IMG/VR virus record: IMGVR_UViG_3300002488_000048
Span: 1-28,593 of that record
DNA: 28,593 nucleotides
Reading direction: 5' to 3' (one strand)
Source: a virus
A program made the position numbers and the translations under genes. Under the pieces are notes generated by a model, which saw only the letters and a program-made list of their open reading frames with translations, searched no databases and was not told the DNA's origin. Within the stretch, counting starts at the first letter, position 1. Every line of letters begins with the position of its first letter. Of the stretch, positions 8,106-14,428 are shown in pieces.

Positions 8106-8315
8106 ATAAAATTTATTAAAACGTTCCTCATATTTATCCATTAATATATCAATTGTAATATCTTCATAAAGAGTATTATATTTTTTTTTCAAATGCTTAA
8201 CTATATTTAAATTATTAGGTTTAACTCCTTCACTCCAAAATTGGTTTTGTATACCTTCTAAGGTTTTAGAATAATCTCTATATAGTCGATTTACAATTTG
8301 TTTATCAGTTATCAT
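8097..8315 (-). CDS. Hypothetical protein following the large terminase
   Basis: A 72-aa protein from the ATG at 8315 (MITDKQIVNRLYRDYSKTLE), ending ILMDKYEERFNKFYGG. The frame is open 19 codons further upstream, but that region holds a good promoter (8343-8374), so translation surely starts at 8315. The product is helical and charged with no recognised family. It forms a very short transcription unit: promoter about 30 nt upstream and terminator overlapping its own stop. Confidence 0.65.
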   Translation of the reverse strand: MITDKQIVNRLYRDYSKTLEGIQNQFWSEGVKPNNLNIVKHLKKKYNTLYEDITIDILMDKYEERFNKFYGG

Positions 8316-8342
8316 AATTTTATTATTTGTTTGATTATGATG

Positions 8343-8374
8343 TAAAGATAAACAATAAAAGTTATAAAACAAAA
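8343..8374 (-). promoter_or_regulatory. Bacteroidota-type promoter for the 72-aa gene
   Basis: On the minus strand TTTTG (8370-8374) is followed by exactly 19 nt and TATCTTTA (8343-8350), close to the TTTG-N19-TAnnTTTG consensus of Bacteroidota primary sigma factors. The ATG at 8315 lies 28 nt further downstream. Confidence 0.65.
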
Positions 8375-8390
8375 ATTTTATAAATATATT

Positions 8391-9557
8391 TTAATTAATA
8401 ACGTATTTACCAAAATTAGGTTTAGATATTATAGAATAAGTAGCATATCTGCAGGGATCGATAATGTGATTATTTTTGTCTATTGGAGTATTAGTTAATT
8501 TACCTGTTTTATCTTCCATCCATTTGTAATTGCGAAACTCTTGAATAGCATTTGTGGAGGAGGATAATATATTTATTTTATACCTCTTTAGTAAGTCAAT
8601 CCCTGCATTAACAGAATCTTTACCTTTTAGTGATGGGAATATTTTATGACCCATTCTTCTAAGTTCTTCTATTAATCTAGGTTCTGCTGAGTCAGCGTAA
8701 ATAGGTTTACTTTCTAAATGTTGATCTAACAAAAACTTGTGTATATCTGTAGTTGTCATTTGAGTCCTATATAGATGCTCTCTAATGTACAAATTAAAAT
8801 TTTTAATATAAACACTAACTAAACTAGTGGGATCATTAGAATAGCCAAAATCCATTCCGTAAGAAATAAGGGTTGCATCTTCGGGTATTCTTTCAACCTC
8901 AAGAAATTTAAATATTGTTGACCTACTAGCCGCTCGTTCTCCTAATCCGTAAATTTGCCAATACTGCTCATCAGTCTCTTGAAGTCTTTCAATTTCTTTT
9001 TTAATACTATCTTCAATAAAAGGATTATCCAGATAAGTAGTTTTAAAAAAATCACAATCGTTGCGAGTAATAACTTTATCGTATAACCAATGATATTCTT
9101 CACTAGGATTAAAATCAACTATTATTCGTTCTTGAGTTCTAAAAATTAATTGTTGCCAATCCTCCCAAAATAACTCATTGCCTTCATTAATAAAAAGCAA
9201 ATCTCTTTTCCTGCCTCTAATTTTTTGGCTTTGGTCTAAGCTAGTAAATTCTATTAAATTACCGAAAAGCTGATATTCAGAATTTGACTTATTGTGAAAT
9301 ACCTCGTTATATATTTGATTTAATCTAACGATATCCAGAAAATCACGTAAAACTGTTGCCCTTAGACTTGGGAATGTCTTTCTACAAATGGTGACAATTT
9401 TTCCTTTATTATTAAAGCAATATTCAAATATTATCCAAAGAAGAATGTTATAAGTTTTACCACTTCTTGTCCCTCCTTGTTCTACAATTATCTTTTTATT
9501 GCTATTGACTAAGTGTTTAAATACAACATTAGTTTTTAGTGTCCTCGATTTTATCAA
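8391..9557 (-). CDS. terL: Terminase large subunit
   Basis: This 388-aa protein is the DNA packaging motor and nuclease. The ATPase domain shows Walker A GGTRSGKT (28-35) and a Walker B LLFINE (120-125), the latter lacking the usual Asp before Glu. The nuclease domain has the expected acidic residues in YGMDFGYSNDPTSL (D236), IYADSAEPRLIEEL (D289) and HIIDPCRYATYS (D367). The only suitable start is TTG at 9557, which overlaps the small subunit by 29 nt; no ATG occurs until residue 235. At 388 aa it is at the short end for the family but appears complete. Confidence 0.95.
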   Translation of the reverse strand: MIKSRTLKTNVVFKHLVNSNKKIIVEQGGTRSGKTYNILLWIIFEYCFNNKGKIVTICRKTFPSLRATVLRDFLDIVRLNQIYNEVFHNKSNSEYQLFGNLIEFTSLDQSQKIRGRKRDLLFINEGNELFWEDWQQLIFRTQERIIVDFNPSEEYHWLYDKVITRNDCDFFKTTYLDNPFIEDSIKKEIERLQETDEQYWQIYGLGERAASRSTIFKFLEVERIPEDATLISYGMDFGYSNDPTSLVSVYIKNFNLYIREHLYRTQMTTTDIHKFLLDQHLESKPIYADSAEPRLIEELRRMGHKIFPSLKGKDSVNAGIDLLKRYKINILSSSTNAIQEFRNYKWMEDKTGKLTNTPIDKNNHIIDPCRYATYSIISKPNFGKYVIN

Positions 9558-9888
9558 TTATCTCTATTTTAAAATCATTTGGCATTCCGTCCGCACCTGT
9601 AATTTCTTGTCTTTCGATGTATCCTCTTTTCTTTCCTCTAGTTTTTAAATAAAAAATAATCTCAGCAGTTTTATTATTGTCAATATTTTCAAACAATTTA
9701 CTTTCAACAAAGTCTAAAGCTACATCATCCATTGATTCCACTTCTTCAGCAAAATCTTTATCTACCTTTAACCAATTATAAAAGGTCGAAGTACCTATAC
9801 CTGCCTTTTCACAAGCGGTAGTAACTACTCCTAGTGATTTTTTTAATGCTTCAATTATTGCTTTTTTATTGTGTCCCGTTCTGTCCAT
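9529..9888 (-). CDS. terS: Terminase small subunit
   Basis: A 119-aa protein with an N-terminal helix-turn-helix (about 20-42: VVTTACEKAGIGTSTFYNWL), followed by a helical segment KDFAEEVESMDDVALDFVES and FYLKTRGKKRGYIERQEITG. This is the usual layout of small terminases, which bind the packaging site and recruit TerL. It directly precedes and overlaps terL. High confidence from domain and context. Confidence 0.88.
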   Translation of the reverse strand: MDRTGHNKKAIIEALKKSLGVVTTACEKAGIGTSTFYNWLKVDKDFAEEVESMDDVALDFVESKLFENIDNNKTAEIIFYLKTRGKKRGYIERQEITGADGMPNDFKIEIIDKIEDTKN

Positions 9889-9903
9889 TTATTTCATTTA
9901 CTT

Positions 9904-10074
9904 TTAATTTATTACTGTATTTTCTAAAATAAAAGTTTTGCTTTGTCTAATCATTAAATTTTGTTCTTTTTTTGTTTTGAATCTTTTTGGAATTGCAAGA
10001 TAAATCACATTATCATCTTCATCTATAAAGAAATCTTTAAAGTAGGTAAACACATTATTAAATAACTTTTTCAT
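9904..10074 (-). CDS. Small hypothetical protein upstream of terS
   Basis: A 56-aa frame from the ATG at 10074: MKKLFNNVFTYFKDFFIDED, then DNVIYLAIPKRFKTKKEQNL, ending in ILENTVIN. It overlaps the end of the DnaA-like gene by 17 nt and ends 15 nt before terS, tiling the gap exactly. The aromatic start and a DEDDNVIYLAIP segment look protein-like. No family recognised. Confidence 0.55.
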   Translation of the reverse strand: MKKLFNNVFTYFKDFFIDEDDNVIYLAIPKRFKTKKEQNLMIRQSKTFILENTVIN

Positions 10075-10429
10075 ATTTTTTGATTTTATTTTTTAAATTT
10101 TTAACCTTTCTTTCTAGATAATCTATTTTATCAATAGTATCTATATCTATAGGAGCAAAGTTAAATTGTTTTTCTAATTCTTTTAATTCTTTATTTTCCT
10201 CTTTATAAATACTATAATAATGATGAGAATGAATAACGGTTGCGTGAGTAATATCTTTTTCATTTGCTTTAAAAAACAAGGAAATATTAGTCCATCTTAA
10301 ATTCATTTTTTCTCTGAGCAAATAAATAAGTAATGATCTGTAATGTATTACTTCTTTTCTTCTACTATTTTCAAATACATTTACTCCTGTTTTTTTTATT
10401 ATTTTGTCGCTTATTTCTTGTGCAGTCAT
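10058..10429 (-). CDS. DnaA domain IV-like DNA-binding protein
   Basis: A 123-aa protein. Residues about 20-70 resemble the C-terminal DNA-binding domain of DnaA: basic RRKEVIHYRSLLIYLLRE, a WTNISLFFKAN helix, then KDITHATVIHSHH (59-70), matching the DnaA signature DHxTVxHA-type. The ATPase domain is absent; the rest is a basic coiled coil. A stand-alone DnaA domain IV protein could mark the phage origin or recruit host replication proteins, which fits a genome with no visible polymerase. The start overlaps the upstream stop as ATGA. Confidence 0.7.
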   Translation of the reverse strand: MTAQEISDKIIKKTGVNVFENSRRKEVIHYRSLLIYLLREKMNLRWTNISLFFKANEKDITHATVIHSHHYYSIYKEENKELKELEKQFNFAPIDIDTIDKIDYLERKVKNLKNKIKKYEKVI

Positions 10430-10617
10430 TTTAAATATCTTTTAACATCTGTCCAAAATTCAATTTGATATTTGTAAGGTAACCCCCACTTAAACAATTC
10501 ATCTATTAATATCAACGATCCTTTTTTCGCAGAATCCTCATCTACATCACATTCTCTAATAAATCTGCTGATTAATTTTTGTGCTTTATCATTTGCTTCT
10601 TTTTCTCTATCTGTCAT
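10426..10617 (-). CDS. Hypothetical protein
   Basis: A 63-aa charged protein: MTDREKEANDKAQKLISRFI, an acidic ECDVDEDSAKKGSLILIDEL segment and a C-terminal KYQIEFWTDVKRYLK. It is coupled at both ends (ATGA with the DnaA-like gene; its start lies inside the preceding 37-aa frame). No family recognised; position suggests a replication or early function. Confidence 0.6.
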   Translation of the reverse strand: MTDREKEANDKAQKLISRFIRECDVDEDSAKKGSLILIDELFKWGLPYKYQIEFWTDVKRYLK

Positions 10618-10720
10618 TTTGATTTGGATTATGTAGGTTTATAAAATTACCTATAATTAAGATTAATAAACTTGCTAAAAGTATTGCTATAGTTCGTATT
10701 ATATTTTTAATTCTCTTCAT
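10607..10720 (-). CDS. Tiny single-pass membrane peptide
   Basis: A 37-aa frame, MKRIKNIIRTIAILLASLLI LIIGNF then a polar tail NLHNPNQNDR. A basic N-terminus followed by about 18 hydrophobic residues predicts one transmembrane helix, N-terminus inside by the positive-inside rule. It overlaps the genes on both sides (14 and 11 nt). Such peptides often modulate lysis or host envelope functions, but nothing here says which. It is short, so only moderately supported. Confidence 0.45.
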   Translation of the reverse strand: MKRIKNIIRTIAILLASLLILIIGNFINLHNPNQNDR

Positions 10721-10880
10721 CTGCTATTCTTTTTATTAAATTATTTATTTCTTTATCTAATCTTTTTATTCCCCTAGTCATTCCAACAATAGTTCTTTGG
10801 TCTATATTTGGGTCTTGAATTTCTTTTATTCGTTTATCTCTAAGTTTTATCTTAGCGTTTAATTCAGCGTTTAAACTCAT
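10707..10880 (-). CDS. Small helical protein
   Basis: A 57-aa frame from the ATG at 10880, overlapping the exonuclease stop as ATGA: MSLNAELNAKIKLRDKRIKE, then IQDPNIDQRTIVGMTRGIKR and LDKEINNLIKRIADEEN. It is a highly charged, probably coiled-coil protein. The tight coupling on both sides and protein-like composition support it. No family recognised. Confidence 0.55.
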   Translation of the reverse strand: MSLNAELNAKIKLRDKRIKEIQDPNIDQRTIVGMTRGIKRLDKEINNLIKRIADEEN

Positions 10881-11581
10881 AAATCAGTTCTTAATTTTAA
10901 AAGGTTGTAACATTCACTATATTTTTCTTTGGCTTTACTTTTATATTTTTCTTTAAAAAGTAAATAAAGTTTTTTACGATACTGATATTCAGTAACGCAA
11001 TTAGCGTAATATTTTTTAGCAAACTTCTTGCCTTTACCAAAAAAATAGTTAATATTATCTGAGACATCCCCAACTATCATTTGTTCATAAAAATTATAAA
11101 TTGCATCCTTTTCTGTTATATCACATAGTTGTTTTGTGTGATATCTATAAACTAAAGCAGGGAATTGAAGGTAATCTTTATCAATACTTACTATCATTAC
11201 CTGATCTCTTCCCCAAACGTCACTTAAATTTTTCCAATAAATAGAAACCAGATCATCTGTTTCCATACCAACCGCACATAAAGAATTATAAGTTTTATTT
11301 ACATAATTGTGTATCTTATTTAAAAGAGGAGGTTTAGAACTATTAATTCTATTTGCTTTATATTTTTTAGTTATTAATTTTCTAAAATTACCTTTGCCAT
11401 CATTAAATACAAATAATTTATCAACATTATATATTTCACTTAATTCATTTACTATTTTTTGCAAACTTTCATCAAATTTGTGAGTTACATCATTTATATC
11501 TTCAAAAAAAGTACCTTCAACATTTTTAGGAGAATAACAACTAGAAAAAACTAAACTATCAGCATCAATTAATAATATCAT
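10877..11581 (-). CDS. FEN/PIN-type 5'-3' exonuclease
   Basis: A 234-aa protein with the acidic residues of the T4 RNase H / T5 FEN / PolI 5'-nuclease superfamily in order: MILLIDADSLVF (D6, D8), VFNDGKGNFRK (D61), a KKYKANR basic loop (72-78), GMETDDLVS (E107, D109, D110), VSIDKDYLQ (D134, D136) and IVGDVSDNI (D172, D175). These bind two metal ions. It likely removes RNA primers or resects ends for recombination with the ERF protein. A Lys-rich C-terminal tail replaces much of the usual helical clamp region, so it is small for the family. Good confidence. Confidence 0.85.
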   Translation of the reverse strand: MILLIDADSLVFSSCYSPKNVEGTFFEDINDVTHKFDESLQKIVNELSEIYNVDKLFVFNDGKGNFRKLITKKYKANRINSSKPPLLNKIHNYVNKTYNSLCAVGMETDDLVSIYWKNLSDVWGRDQVMIVSIDKDYLQFPALVYRYHTKQLCDITEKDAIYNFYEQMIVGDVSDNINYFFGKGKKFAKKYYANCVTEYQYRKKLYLLFKEKYKSKAKEKYSECYNLLKLRTDL

Positions 11582-11609
11582 TTAATCTTTTGTTAGCTGA
11601 TAGTTATTA

Positions 11610-11771
11610 CTACCTTTCTTTTACAAATTTTTCAATTTCATCTATTTCTTCTAAAGTTTTAATTACTGCTCTTAATATTCTTGGGTGATTAACTACTAAT
11701 ATATCCACAATTGCTTGATCTGTATATTTAATTCTTTGATACAAAAATTTATCGTAATTTATTTTTTTCAT
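11610..11771 (-). CDS. Hypothetical protein
   Basis: A 53-aa protein from the ATG at 11771: MKKINYDKFLYQRIKYTDQA, then IVDILVVNHPRILRAVIKTL and EEIDEIEKFVKER. A TTG 14 codons upstream is rejected because it lies in a coding overlap. Its leader TTAAAAACAGATATAATG resembles the leaders before 15919 and 15627. Mixed helical composition, no family recognised. Confidence 0.55.
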   Translation of the reverse strand: MKKINYDKFLYQRIKYTDQAIVDILVVNHPRILRAVIKTLEEIDEIEKFVKER

Positions 11772-11919
11772 TATATCTGTTTTTAAGTTGTAAATAATCC
11801 AACCAATACTCAAACCATTTTTGATCTGAATATTTTCTTGATTTTTTATATTTAAGATAAGAAGTCCTTAGTTCCCATTTTACAAAATCGTTTTCTGTAA
11901 TCCAATCGTATGACATCAT
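11749..11919 (-). CDS. Overlapping small aromatic-rich protein
   Basis: A 56-aa frame from tandem ATG codons at 11919: MMSYDWITENDFVKWELRTS, then YLKYKKSRKYSDQKWFEYWL and DYLQLKNRYNEKNKLR. It overlaps the zinc-ribbon gene by 68 nt and the next gene by 23 nt in other frames. The composition (4 Trp, 7 Tyr, balanced charges) is more protein-like than chance readthrough of AT-rich DNA. No family recognised. If real, 11852-11919 is coding in two frames. Confidence 0.5.
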   Translation of the reverse strand: MMSYDWITENDFVKWELRTSYLKYKKSRKYSDQKWFEYWLDYLQLKNRYNEKNKLR

Positions 11920-12085
11920 TTAATAATTTAGTGGGGTAACAATTTTTACAAACAACAAGTAAAGGTAATGATCCGTAATCCTTCGAAGAGGATACGTGAG
12001 TTTTACATTTAGGACACTCAATAACCCATAACCCATTACTGATCCTTTTCTTTTCTCTAAGTAATTTAGAATTAACTACACCCAT
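11852..12085 (-). CDS. Small zinc-ribbon protein
   Basis: A 77-aa protein with two Cys pairs, VIECPKCKTH (C24, C27) and VVCKNCYPT (C46, C49), spaced as a four-Cys zinc ribbon. The N-terminus is basic (MGVVNSKLLREKKRISNG). Such ribbons commonly bind nucleic acid or protein. It overlaps both neighbours. The family is not otherwise recognisable. Confidence 0.6.
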   Translation of the reverse strand: MGVVNSKLLREKKRISNGLWVIECPKCKTHVSSSKDYGSLPLLVVCKNCYPTKLLNDVIRLDYRKRFCKMGTKDFLS

Positions 12086-12294
12086 AACTTGTACTCATCT
12101 AATTCCTTAGAAAATTTTTTTACTTCTTTATCGTGTTTTTTGACACTTATAAAAGTTTGATCTAAAACTTCTTGTCTATCAACTTTTACATAATCAGGTT
12201 TTATTTTTGATACAAACCCCGAATGATAGCCAGAGTTGAAAGCATTTTCAATTATACTTTTTAACATTGAATCTGTAATAGTGTACTGTTCCAT
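12076..12294 (-). CDS. Hypothetical early protein
   Basis: A 72-aa protein: MEQYTITDSMLKSIIENAFN, SGYHSGFVSKIKPDYVKVDR, then a charged helical tail. Its N-terminal pattern (T.S.L...I..AF..GY..G) resembles the 82-aa protein at 15671-15919 (DLERLIRLNFTLGYNLA), suggesting related small proteins. It is the first gene after the promoter-like block at 12316-12352. Confidence 0.55.
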   Translation of the reverse strand: MEQYTITDSMLKSIIENAFNSGYHSGFVSKIKPDYVKVDRQEVLDQTFISVKKHDKEVKKFSKELDEYKLWV

Positions 12295-12315
12295 TTTTTT
12301 TTATTTTAAGTTAAA

Positions 12316-12352
12316 CAAAATATAAACAAATATAAACAAAAAATTTTATAAA
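12316..12352 (-). promoter_or_regulatory. Promoter-like repeat with two -7 elements
   Basis: The minus strand contains TATATTTG (12327-12334) and TATATTTTG (12316-12324), both -7-like. Positions 12328-12352 are identical over 25 nt to 15954-15978. No TTTG lies at the normal distance upstream, so the -33 part is weak. It precedes the gene starting at 12294. Confidence 0.45.
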
Positions 12353-12354
12353 AG

Positions 12355-12759
12355 CTATTTGTTACGAATTATTTTTGAGGCTTGAATTTCCTTCAGTAAA
12401 TATACCTTCTTTGATCTTTTAGTTTTATCCCACATACTCGTATTAGGACAGTCTATAATCCTGTAAGTAGGCATTTTTACTTTATCAAGTCTAAACAAAT
12501 ACTCTCCTTTTTTGTCTTTAACGTAAAAAAATTTTTTACCTGTCAATTTCATTAAATCATCATATTTAACTTTTTCAATCATTTTAGTTTCATAATAATC
12601 ATTCCGAAATTTCATTTCAACCCAACAGGTAAATCCTTTAGGGTCTTTGCCATAGGCATCATAACAATGATATTTGTTAGGAGATGGTTTAAGAGACCAA
12701 CCTTTAGAATTTAAATCAAGAATTTTATCTTTTTCTAGTTTTTTAAAATTGCTTGTCAT
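12355..12759 (-). CDS. Putative PD-(D/E)XK-type nuclease-like protein
   Basis: A 134-aa protein. Residues 30-60 read YHCYDAYGKDPKGFTCWVEM then KFRNDYYETKMIEKVKYDDL: an Asp (D34) in a turn followed by a strand with E48-x-K50, the core layout of PD-(D/E)XK nucleases. A strand KKFFYVKDKKGEYLFRLDKV follows, then a C-terminal VYLLKEIQASKIIRNK. Fold assignment is by motif only. The gene lies in the recombination/replication region, which fits a DNA nuclease. It might be an inactive or substrate-binding relative. Confidence 0.5.
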   Translation of the reverse strand: MTSNFKKLEKDKILDLNSKGWSLKPSPNKYHCYDAYGKDPKGFTCWVEMKFRNDYYETKMIEKVKYDDLMKLTGKKFFYVKDKKGEYLFRLDKVKMPTYRIIDCPNTSMWDKTKRSKKVYLLKEIQASKIIRNK

Positions 12760-12943
12760 ACAGTTTATTGATATCTGCTATCATAATATTTAATCTTTTA
12801 GGATTGCATTTACAAGGTAATTCTAATTTGTGATTAAAAGATTTTGCGTGAAGGTTACAAACAAATAAGTACTCCTCGTGGGTAATAGTTGATCCTGTTC
12901 CCTGTCTAAATTTTTCCCATTTTTTTAAATCTTCTATTACCAT
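12743..12943 (-). CDS. Small Cys-containing hypothetical protein
   Basis: A 66-aa protein, MVIEDLKKWEKFRQGTGSTI, with FVCNLHAKSFNHKLELPCKC then NPKRLNIMIADINKLYDKQF. The C..LHAK..NH....PC.CNP pattern (C29, H32, H37, C43, C45) could bind a metal. From memory, similar small proteins are common in flavobacterial phages, without known function. It overlaps both neighbours. Confidence 0.6.
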   Translation of the reverse strand: MVIEDLKKWEKFRQGTGSTITHEEYLFVCNLHAKSFNHKLELPCKCNPKRLNIMIADINKLYDKQF

Positions 12944-13086
12944 CTTTTAATTCCTTTTATATTATTCCATTTATCCCTTCTCTCCTCACATCCACAATTA
13001 AAACCGAAATACTTACTTAGCCCATCTACAATAAACTTTATTCCTGTGTACTTAGTGAAATAGTAAACCAAGTCTCCTAATCTCAT
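12937..13086 (-). CDS. Small protein with CGC motif
   Basis: A 49-aa frame from the ATG at 13086, overlapping the sigma-like gene stop (ATGA): MRLGDLVYYFTKYTGIKFIV, DGLSKYFGFNCGCEERRDKW, ending NNIKGIKRW. The LGDL...TKYTGIK...CGC..RR arrangement is one I associate with short conserved proteins in Bacteroidota phages. Function unknown. It ends seven bases inside the next gene, so the three genes are probably translated as a chain. Confidence 0.65.
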   Translation of the reverse strand: MRLGDLVYYFTKYTGIKFIVDGLSKYFGFNCGCEERRDKWNNIKGIKRW

Positions 13087-13571
13087 AATATTTTTTTTAA
13101 TTTTTCTTTTACCTTTTTAAAAGTGTTGTAAAGTGAATAATAAGGTATTCTTGTTTTTCTTGATAAATCTGCAATACTACTACCATCATCTATTATCTCA
13201 TAAACTTTTTTATCATACCAGAACAACTGATCCATCTCATTCTGTACTTTTTCAAATGCTTTGTGATAATCAGTATTATCATCAACGCTATAATCTTCTT
13301 TTAAATTATTAATATCTGTAATTTGAACTTTATTCTCTTTTCGTTTCAAATCAATAAACAAATTTCGCAACATTCTAAAAACATAAGAGTGATTAAAATC
13401 ATCATCTCCGTAGTTAATATCCAGACCTTTGTTCAACTTTATCTGCATTTTAATGTACATTTCTTGAACAATATCTTCTGCAGTTTCAGCATTACAACCA
13501 AACGAACATACAATACTTTTCCATTTATTATGCTTTTTTGCTATTTGATTTAAAATCTTTAAGTACGTCAT
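13083..13571 (-). CDS. Sigma-70-like (ECF-type) transcription factor
   Basis: A 162-aa protein. Residues 25-45 (GCNAETAEDIVQEMYIKMQI) match sigma region 2, which contacts RNA polymerase; 62-80 (SYVFRMLRNLFIDLKRKEN) continues region 2; a helix-turn-helix at about 131-160 (SSIADLSRKTRIPYYSLYNT then FKKVKEKLKK) matches region 4, which reads the upstream promoter box. The linker is acidic. ATG 13571 is chosen; 13577 is also possible. It overlaps the ATPase gene by 44 nt. It may redirect host polymerase to late phage genes; targets cannot be read from sequence. Confidence 0.7.
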   Translation of the reverse strand: MTYLKILNQIAKKHNKWKSIVCSFGCNAETAEDIVQEMYIKMQIKLNKGLDINYGDDDFNHSYVFRMLRNLFIDLKRKENKVQITDINNLKEDYSVDDNTDYHKAFEKVQNEMDQLFWYDKKVYEIIDDGSSIADLSRKTRIPYYSLYNTFKKVKEKLKKIL

Positions 13572-14367
13572 AGTCATCTCCAATTACTTCTGGGAGACCT
13601 ATTTTATTTACTTTAAAGGAAAACTTCTCAAACGGAAATCCTCTGCTTCTTTTACAAGATACATTAACCCTATCATTGTGAACTGTATTAACTTCTAGTT
13701 CAATTTGAGTTTCACATTTCTTCTCAAGAAAAGAGCCAAGGTGACCTGTTGGTTTTGACGTATTAAAATTAGAATGAATAACAGTAACTATATGACAATT
13801 ATATTCTGCAGTCCATTTCATTAGATGCTGCACACATAAATTACTTTGCTCTAAATCATTTACATCAGAAACCAAATCAGCAATCCCATCAATGATAATT
13901 AAACCAACATTTTCAATCTGGTTTAATGACTGCTCAATTATTTGTATTCTTTCAAAATAGTTAAGTTCCCTCAATGCAAATGTATAATAATTTTCCGTAA
14001 TTCCAGACATATCAACTGCTCTGCGGAAAACCCTTGAACAATGGAACTCACTTTGCTCTGTATCAAAGTGTATAATACTTTTACCATTTCTATTACCTTT
14101 TATATCTCCGCTAAAATGATTGTCACCTAAATAAGCGGCTGATAGCAAACTAATAAAAAATGTTTTTTTGGCTTTCGGAGGGGCTTGTACAAAACTAAAA
14201 TTGCCATAAGTCCCAATAGGTACTTTAACAACCTCATTGCCTCTGCTAGTCTTTAAGACCATATTACCTAATGACAAAGCAATAGGGGGATACTGAACAA
14301 TATTTAATGGATTTATTTGGCATTTCTTTAATAAGAACTTTCTCTGTTCTATTGATAGTTTTTTCAT
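13528..14367 (-). CDS. RecA/RepA-like ATPase (AAA_25 type)
   Basis: A 279-aa protein with a RecA-fold ATPase core: a degenerate Walker A APPKAKKT (62-69, Ala/Pro replacing the usual Gly), HFDTEQSEFHC (100-110, the acidic strand 3 motif), Walker B VGLIIIDGIADL (154-165), and VTVIHSN (194-200). This is the layout of RSF1010 RepA-like helicases and related phage proteins, suggesting a replicative helicase or its loader. The C-terminal 80 residues are beta-rich. It follows a strong terminator and the TTAAACCACAG leader, so it begins a new unit. Confidence 0.75.
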   Translation of the reverse strand: MKKLSIEQRKFLLKKCQINPLNIVQYPPIALSLGNMVLKTSRGNEVVKVPIGTYGNFSFVQAPPKAKKTFFISLLSAAYLGDNHFSGDIKGNRNGKSIIHFDTEQSEFHCSRVFRRAVDMSGITENYYTFALRELNYFERIQIIEQSLNQIENVGLIIIDGIADLVSDVNDLEQSNLCVQHLMKWTAEYNCHIVTVIHSNFNTSKPTGHLGSFLEKKCETQIELEVNTVHNDRVNVSCKRSRGFPFEKFSFKVNKIGLPEVIGDDYDVLKDFKSNSKKA

Positions 14368-14370
14368 AAT

Positions 14371-14381
14371 CTGTGGTTTAA
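14371..14381 (-). promoter_or_regulatory. Shared leader TTAAACCACAG (second copy)
   Basis: Same 11-mer as at 8067-8077, three bases before the ATG at 14367 and fused to the T-run of the terminator. Its role is unknown. Confidence 0.45.
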
Positions 14382-14408
14382 AAAAAAAGGGGGGAAATTA
14401 ATCCCCCC
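14380..14408 (-). terminator. Terminator after the SSB-like gene
   Basis: On the minus strand six G (14403-14408), an 8-nt loop, six C (14389-14394) and a run of nine T (14380-14388). Clear rho-independent terminator. Confidence 0.9.
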
Positions 14409-14428
14409 GATAATCTAACATCAATCTA

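Noticed and set aside
13083-13583. TTG start at 13583 for the sigma-like gene
   Set aside because: ATG codons at 13577 and 13571 are available and match the usual MTY-type start better.
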